Position numbers and translations under genes: made by a program. Below are positions 59,221 to 64,000 of a stretch of DNA of 64,000 nucleotides, in pieces. Numbering within the stretch: position 1 is the stretch's first letter; every line of letters begins with the position of its first letter. The stretch spans positions 2,294,001 to 2,358,000 of the forward strand of contig NZ_CP166730.1 of assembly GCF_041320665.1 (NCBI RefSeq), read 5' to 3'. The notes under the pieces were generated by a model. It was not told the origin of the DNA. It saw only the letters and a list, made by a program, of their open reading frames with translations, and searched no databases. This DNA comes from Comamonas sp. GB3 AK4-5. GTDB lineage: Bacteria > Pseudomonadota > Gammaproteobacteria > Burkholderiales > Burkholderiaceae_C.

Positions 59221-62200
59221 ATGGCACAGTTTTTTATCAACCGGCCCATTTTTGCCTGGGTCATCTCCATCGTCATCATGCTGGCCGGGGCCTTGTCGAT
59301 CTCGACCTTGCCGCTGGAGCAATACCCCGACATCGCACCGCCCCAGGTGACGATTTCCTCGCAGTACACCGGGGCCTCGGCCGATACGGTGGAAAACTCG
59401 GTCACGCAGATCATCGAGCAGCAAATCAAGGGCATTGACAACATGCTCTACATGAGCTCGACCAGTGATGCCTCGGGCCGCTCGCGCACCTCGCTCACCT
59501 TTGCGCCCGGCACCAATATCGACGTGGCCCAGGTGCAGGTGCAAAACAAGCTGCAGTCCGCCATGAACCGGCTGCCGGAGTCGGTCAAGAGCCGCGGCGT
59601 GTTCGTGAACAAGGGCGGCCAGGACTATCTGGTCACCTACAGCTTCTATTCCACCGACCCGGCCATGACCAGTGTGGATATTGGCGACTACCTGAACAGC
59701 AATCTGGTGGACGTCATAGGCCGCATCGAAGGGGTGGGCGACATCAGCGTCTTCGGCACCCCCTATGCCATGCGCATCTGGATGGACCCGGCCAAGATGG
59801 AGAAATACGCGCTGATGCCCTCGGACCTGACGGCGGCGCTGAATGCGCAGAACGCCCAGGTCTCGGCCGGCCAGCTCGGCGCCTTGCCGGCGGTGCGCAA
59901 CCAGCAGCTCAACGCCACCATCACCGCGCGCACCAAGCTCAAGACGCCCGAGGAGTTCGAGGCCATTGTGCTCAAGTCCGCCACCGATGGCTCGGTGGTC
60001 ACCATGAAGGACGTGGCGCGCGTGGAGCTGGGGGCGGACAACCTGTCCATCCAGGCCAAGCTCAACGGCATGCGCGGCGCGGGCATGGGCATTATCTTGG
60101 CCGACGGCGCCAACGCCATGGCCGTGTCGGATGCCGTGGCGGCCAAGCTGGCCGAGCTCAAGCCTTATTTCCCCAACCAGATCGAGTATTTCGTCAGCTC
60201 CGACTCCACGCCTTTTGTGCGTGCCTCCATCAAGGAAGTGGTGGGCGCTTTGGCCGAAGCCATGCTGCTGGTGGTGGTGGTGATGTTCCTCTTTTTGCAG
60301 AACTTCCGCGCCACGCTGATCCCCGCGATTGCTGTGCCGGTGGTGCTGCTGGGCACGTTTGGCGTGCTGTCGGTGGCGGGTTTTTCCATCAATACCCTGA
60401 CCATGTTCGGCATGGTGCTGGCCATTGGCCTGCTGGTGGATGACGCCATCGTGGTGGTGGAAAACGTCGAGCGTGTGATGCACGAGACGGGCATGTCGCC
60501 CAAGGAGGCCACCCGTGCCTCCATGCGCGAAATCACGCCCGCGCTGGTCGGCATTGGCGTGACGCTGTCCGCCGTGTTCGTGCCCATGGCCTTTTTTGGC
60601 GGCTCCACCGGTGTGATCTACCGCCAGTTCTCCATCACCATCGTGGCGGCCATGGCGCTGTCGGTGTTTGTGGCGCTGACCCTCACCCCCGCGCTGTGCG
60701 CCAGCATTTTGAAGGCACCGCCTCCCGGCGGCCATGACAAGCCTGTTCGCAGCGGCATTCTGGGCGTGAGCGACCGGTTCTTTCGCTGGTTCAACCACCA
60801 TTTCGATGCCACGGCCGACCGCTACCAGAGCACGGTGGCCAAGATACTGCGCCGTAGCAAACGCATGATGCTGATCTTTCTGGCCATTTGCGTGGCGGTG
60901 TGGCTCATCATCAGCCGCCTGCCCACCTCGTTTTTGCCGGACGAAGACCAGGGCTTTATCTCGGTGAACGTCAACCTGCCTGCGGGTGCGGCCGATGCCC
61001 GACTGCAGGAGGTGCTGGACGAAGTGCGTGAATACCTGCTGGCCCAGCCGGAGGTGATCAGCTTCAACCAGGTCTCTGGTTTGAGCGGTGACCAGAGCTC
61101 GGCGCGCGGCTTTGTGCGCCTCAAGCCCTGGGCCGACCGGCCACTGGCCGCGCAGTCGGCAGCGGCCATTGCGCACAAGGCCACCAAGGATTTGGCCCAT
61201 ATCCGCGACGCCAAGGTGTTTGTGATGCTGCCGCCCGCGGTGCGGGGCCTGGGCTCGAGCTCGGGCTTCAACTTCATGCTCAAGGACATCAATGGCATGG
61301 GCCATGATGCGCTGCTGGCCGCTCGCGACCATGTGCAGGAGCAAATGCGTGCCCGCCCCGAGCTGACGGCCGTGCGCTCCACCAACCTGGAAGACGCCAC
61401 CGAGCTACGCCTGGCCATCGACGACCGCAAGGCCGCGGCCCTGAGCCTGTCCTATATCGACATCAACAGCGTGCTTTCCAGCGCCATGGGCGGCACCTAT
61501 GTGAACGACTTTCTGAACAATGCCCGTGTCAAGCGGGTCTACATTCAGGCCGATGCGGCCCACCGCATGCTGCCCCAGGACATTGCCAAGTGGACGGTGC
61601 GCAACAGCAAGGGCGAGATGGTGCCTTTCTCGGCCTTCTCCACCACCTATTGGGCCTATGGCTCGCCCCAGCTGCTGCGCTACAACGGCGCGCCGGCCTA
61701 TGAGTTCATCGGCAGCCCGGCTGCGGGCGTGAGCTCGGGCGTGGCCATGAAGACGCTGGAGGACATCCTCAAGGAGCTGCCCTCGGGCATAGGCTATGAA
61801 TGGACCGGCGCCTCGCTGCAGGAGCGCCAGTCTGGTGCCCAGGCACCCATGCTGTATGCGATCTCGATTCTGTTCGTCTTCCTGTGTCTGGCCGCGCTGT
61901 ATGAGAGCTGGACGGTGCCGCTGTCGGTGATGCTGGCCGTGCCCCTGGGCGTGGTGGGCGCGCTGCTGGCCACCTACACCCGGGGCCTGACGAATGACGT
62001 GTACTTTCAGGTGGGCCTGTTGACCACGGTGGGGCTTGCCTCCAAGAACGCGATCTTGATTGTGGAGTTTGCCGTACAGCTGCAGGAGCAGGGCAAGAAT
62101 GTGTTCGACGCCACGGTGGCTGCGGTACGTCTGCGCCTGCGCCCCATCCTGATGACTTCGCTGGCCTTTGGCTTTGGCGTGATTCCGCTGGCCATAGGCA

Positions 62201-62376
62201 CCGGCGCCGGTGCCGGCGGGCGCAATGCCATCGGCACGGCCGTGCTGGGTGGCACCGTGGCGTCCACCGTGCTGGGCATCTTCCTGGTGCCGGTGTTCTT
62301 CCTGCTGATTCGCAGCTGGTTCAAGAGCCGCTCGCGCCACGAAACTCCCGCAGTGAACCAGGAGAGCGCAGCATGA
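59221..62376 (+). CDS. RND multidrug efflux pump (AcrB/MexB HAE1 family)
   Basis: A 1051-residue inner-membrane proton-driven exporter. It starts MAQFFINRPIFAWVISIVIM. The proton-relay helix has GLLVDDAIVVVENVERVMHE (the two Asp), with ALVGIGVTLSAVFVPMAFFG next and GLASKNAILIVEFAVQLQEQ in the C-terminal half (Lys relay). Length and twelve-helix layout are normal. Substrates are not predictable. Its last bases overlap the nodT start (ATGA). Confidence 0.96.
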   Translation: MAQFFINRPIFAWVISIVIMLAGALSISTLPLEQYPDIAPPQVTISSQYTGASADTVENSVTQIIEQQIKGIDNMLYMSSTSDASGRSRTSLTFAPGTNIDVAQVQVQNKLQSAMNRLPESVKSRGVFVNKGGQDYLVTYSFYSTDPAMTSVDIGDYLNSNLVDVIGRIEGVGDISVFGTPYAMRIWMDPAKMEKYALMPSDLTAALNAQNAQVSAGQLGALPAVRNQQLNATITARTKLKTPEEFEAIVLKSATDGSVVTMKDVARVELGADNLSIQAKLNGMRGAGMGIILADGANAMAVSDAVAAKLAELKPYFPNQIEYFVSSDSTPFVRASIKEVVGALAEAMLLVVVVMFLFLQNFRATLIPAIAVPVVLLGTFGVLSVAGFSINTLTMFGMVLAIGLLVDDAIVVVENVERVMHETGMSPKEATRASMREITPALVGIGVTLSAVFVPMAFFGGSTGVIYRQFSITIVAAMALSVFVALTLTPALCASILKAPPPGGHDKPVRSGILGVSDRFFRWFNHHFDATADRYQSTVAKILRRSKRMMLIFLAICVAVWLIISRLPTSFLPDEDQGFISVNVNLPAGAADARLQEVLDEVREYLLAQPEVISFNQVSGLSGDQSSARGFVRLKPWADRPLAAQSAAAIAHKATKDLAHIRDAKVFVMLPPAVRGLGSSSGFNFMLKDINGMGHDALLAARDHVQEQMRARPELTAVRSTNLEDATELRLAIDDRKAAALSLSYIDINSVLSSAMGGTYVNDFLNNARVKRVYIQADAAHRMLPQDIAKWTVRNSKGEMVPFSAFSTTYWAYGSPQLLRYNGAPAYEFIGSPAAGVSSGVAMKTLEDILKELPSGIGYEWTGASLQERQSGAQAPMLYAISILFVFLCLAALYESWTVPLSVMLAVPLGVVGALLATYTRGLTNDVYFQVGLLTTVGLASKNAILIVEFAVQLQEQGKNVFDATVAAVRLRLRPILMTSLAFGFGVIPLAIGTGAGAGGRNAIGTAVLGGTVASTVLGIFLVPVFFLLIRSWFKSRSRHETPAVNQESAA

Positions 62377-63815
62377 AGCGCCTGATGACCCAGACTTCGA
62401 CCACCGCCGCCGCAGCAGCACTGACCGCCTTGCTGGCCGGCTGCAATCTGGCGCCCACCTACCAGACACCGGCGCTGCCGGTGGCCGATGTGGTGTCGGC
62501 CTCGGCCGTGCCGGTGGTGGCCAGCGCCGATGCGCTGCAGCAGGCCCAGGCCTTGCAATGGCTGCAGTCTGCCCCGCTGCGCGAGGTGGTGGCGCTGGCG
62601 CTGAGCCACAACCGCGACCTGCGCGTGGCCCTGGAGAACATTGAAAAAGCCCGTGCCCAGTACGGCATCACCCGGGCCGACCTGCTGCCCAGCGTCAACG
62701 CCCAGGCCCAGGGCAACCGGGCGCGCACGGCGGCCGATCTGAGCAGCAGCGGTGCTTCCAGCATCACCAGCCAGTACACGGCCCAGCTGGGCTTTGCCAG
62801 CTACGAGCTGGATCTGTGGGGTCGCATTCGCAATCTGAGTGAGGCCGGTCTGCAGCAGTTTCTGCAAAGCCAGGACAACCAGCGCAATGTGCAACTGGGA
62901 CTGGTGGCCGATGTGGCCAATGCCTGGCTGACGCTGGCCGCCGACCAGGCCCGCCTGCAGCTGGCGCGCGATACCCTGGCCAGCCGCGAGCAATCGTTTG
63001 CGCTGGCCAAGCGCCAGTATGAGATTGGCGCCACCTCGGGCCTGGCCCTGGTGCAGAACCAGACCACGGTGGACCAGGCACGCGGCGATGTGGCCAGCTA
63101 CACGGCCCAGGTGGAGCGCGACCGCAACGCGCTGCAGCTGCTGGTGGGAGGCACGGTGCCGCAGGCATTGCTGCCCACGGCCCAGACGCTGACCGACCCA
63201 CAGACCGCGGCAGCCCTGCTGCCCGTGCCGGCGCCACTGCCCTCCAGCGTGCTGCTGCGCCGCCCCGATGTGCAGGCCGCCGAGCGCAATCTGCAGGCCA
63301 TGAACGCCAACATCGGCGCCGCGCGCGCGGCCATGTTCCCCACCATCAGCCTCACGGCCAGCGTGGGCACGGGCAGCAACGAGCTGGATGGCCTGTTCGG
63401 CGGCGGCAACCGCACCTGGAACTTTATCCCCCTGGTCAAGCTGCCCATTTTTGACGGCGGGCGCAACCGCGCCGGCGTGCAGGTGGCCGAAAGCAACCAG
63501 CGCATTGCCCTGAGCCAGTACGAGAAAACCGTGCAGACCGCCTTCAAGGAAACCGCCGATGTGCTGGCCGACCGCGCCCAATGGAGCGAGCGCCTGGCGG
63601 CGCAGACCAGCCTGGTGGATCACACGCAAAAAGCGCTGGACCTGTCGGACGCGCGCTTCAAGTCCGGCGTGGACAACTACCTGACGGTGCTGGACGCGCA
63701 GCGCAGCCTCTATGCCGCCCAGCAAACCCTGATTGGCCTGCGCCTGTCCGAGCAGCAAAACCGCGTCACGCTGTGGAAGGTGTTGGGCGGGGAGCAGGTG
63801 GCACCGGCCTCCTGA
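62373..63815 (+). CDS. RND outer-membrane channel lipoprotein (OprM/NodT family)
   Basis: A 480-residue TolC-type channel. The signal peptide ends in the lipobox LLAGCNLAPTY, so Cys is lipid-modified. Duplicated OEP domains show SYELDLWGRIRNLSEAGLQQ, PSSVLLRRPDVQAAERNLQA and FKSGVDNYLTVLDAQRSLYA. It overlaps the pump gene by 4 bases, completing the tripartite efflux operon. Confidence 0.95.
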   Translation: MKRLMTQTSTTAAAAALTALLAGCNLAPTYQTPALPVADVVSASAVPVVASADALQQAQALQWLQSAPLREVVALALSHNRDLRVALENIEKARAQYGITRADLLPSVNAQAQGNRARTAADLSSSGASSITSQYTAQLGFASYELDLWGRIRNLSEAGLQQFLQSQDNQRNVQLGLVADVANAWLTLAADQARLQLARDTLASREQSFALAKRQYEIGATSGLALVQNQTTVDQARGDVASYTAQVERDRNALQLLVGGTVPQALLPTAQTLTDPQTAAALLPVPAPLPSSVLLRRPDVQAAERNLQAMNANIGAARAAMFPTISLTASVGTGSNELDGLFGGGNRTWNFIPLVKLPIFDGGRNRAGVQVAESNQRIALSQYEKTVQTAFKETADVLADRAQWSERLAAQTSLVDHTQKALDLSDARFKSGVDNYLTVLDAQRSLYAAQQTLIGLRLSEQQNRVTLWKVLGGEQVAPAS

Positions 63816-63823
63816 GCGATATT

Positions 63824-63916
63824 AAAAAGAGGAGCTGTCGTAGCTGGTGCGCAACGGGTTTTAGGCTGAAAAATAGCTGAAACCCAATGGGTGCAAGCAG
63901 CCGCAGCTCCTTTTTT
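63824..63916. terminator. Long imperfect hairpin terminator between convergent genes
   Basis: Arms of about 44 bases (AAAAAGAGGAGCTG at one end, CAGCTCCTTTTTT at the other) pair imperfectly over their whole length, with A/T tails on both sides. It ends the efflux operon and the leftward gene entering from the right. Confidence 0.8.
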
Positions 63917-64000
63917 AATGGGCGGCAGCGGGGGGCTGAGCGCGCTGCGGCGCGCAGTCAAACAGCAGCTGCACCTGCATGCGAAACAGGGCGCCGGTGT
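63915..64000 (-). CDS. C-terminal end of an unidentified leftward gene (partial)
   Basis: Leftward from the edge the frame reads TGALFRMQVQLLFDCAPQRA, then QPPAAAH and a TAA at 63915-63917, placed right at the terminator. Only 27 codons are visible, too few to name a family. Confidence 0.5.
   Translation of the reverse strand, partial: TGALFRMQVQLLFDCAPQRAQPPAAAH

Noticed and set aside
57940..61344. Very long antisense open frame (over 1100 codons) opposite the efflux genes
   Set aside because: His/Gly/Gln-rich composition and perfect overlap with adaptor and pump genes; an effect of strong GC3 bias on the other strand.

Overview
The window comes from a GC-rich beta-proteobacterium, most likely a Comamonadaceae member (Comamonas/Delftia/Acidovorax relatives). 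The grounds are gene content and protein style: a thiO-thiS-thiG-thiE order behind a TPP riboswitch, a one-piece 1344-residue PurL, an ExbB/ExbD/TonB set next to a Bfd-type ferredoxin, and dense small palindromic repeats placed directly behind stop codons. Genus and species cannot be fixed from the sequence alone.

Layout. 1-3000: end of an Ldh_2-type dehydrogenase, a YdcZ-type membrane protein, an AraC regulator, a GNAT enzyme and a small unknown gene. 3000-7450: thiamine block, with riboswitch-thiO-thiS-thiG-thiE leftward and thiD rightward. 7640-20110: iron block. It holds exbD-exbB-tonB and bfd, an FMN hydroxy-acid enzyme, a PiuC hydroxylase, a TonB-dependent siderophore receptor, and a rightward series PepSY-TM, DUF2271, DUF4198, ApbE and a membrane-tethered flavoreductase that looks like a siderophore-iron reduction system. 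Several Fur-like sites can be proposed. 20300-22620: SWIB-domain protein, RraA, a VRR-NUC gene remnant and an esterase.

22800-29071 is an accessory island with visibly lower GC. It carries an unknown gene, a 1171-residue NACHT-type NTPase with a predicted N-terminal nuclease domain (the best candidate here for an anti-phage system), and an IS1182-family element with recognisable ends and a 4-bp target duplication. 29100-36400: DUF1697 protein, a hexapeptide acetyltransferase, a ttrB-ttrC-ttrA tetrathionate reductase operon with an FNR-like site, and a three-copy repeat array. 36400-41500: map and purL; purL carries a repeat-like insertion kept in frame.

41900-50700: a DUF5655/DUF91-like nuclease, a decayed DUF808 gene, ompW, an IS5-family (IS427-type) element inserted at the stop codon of a Bax-inhibitor-like gene, a GlcG/HbpS protein, a solute-binding protein, a chemotaxis receptor and an HSL-type esterase. 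50900-57700: an RlmI-like methyltransferase, an unknown 101-residue protein and an Ogt DNA repair protein that diverge from a pair of LexA-type SOS boxes, a Nudix enzyme, two SDRs, a thioesterase and a medium-chain reductase. 57868-63815: a complete RND efflux operon (adaptor, pump, outer-membrane channel). The last 86 bases hold the end of an unidentified leftward gene.

Three repeat families run through the window: A, long elements behind stop codons; B, a degenerate ~50-60 bp element, seen inside two operons and inside purL; C, a ~100 bp palindromic element in two copies. No rRNA, tRNA, CRISPR array or prophage was recognised. All calls come from reading the sequence; no database search was run.
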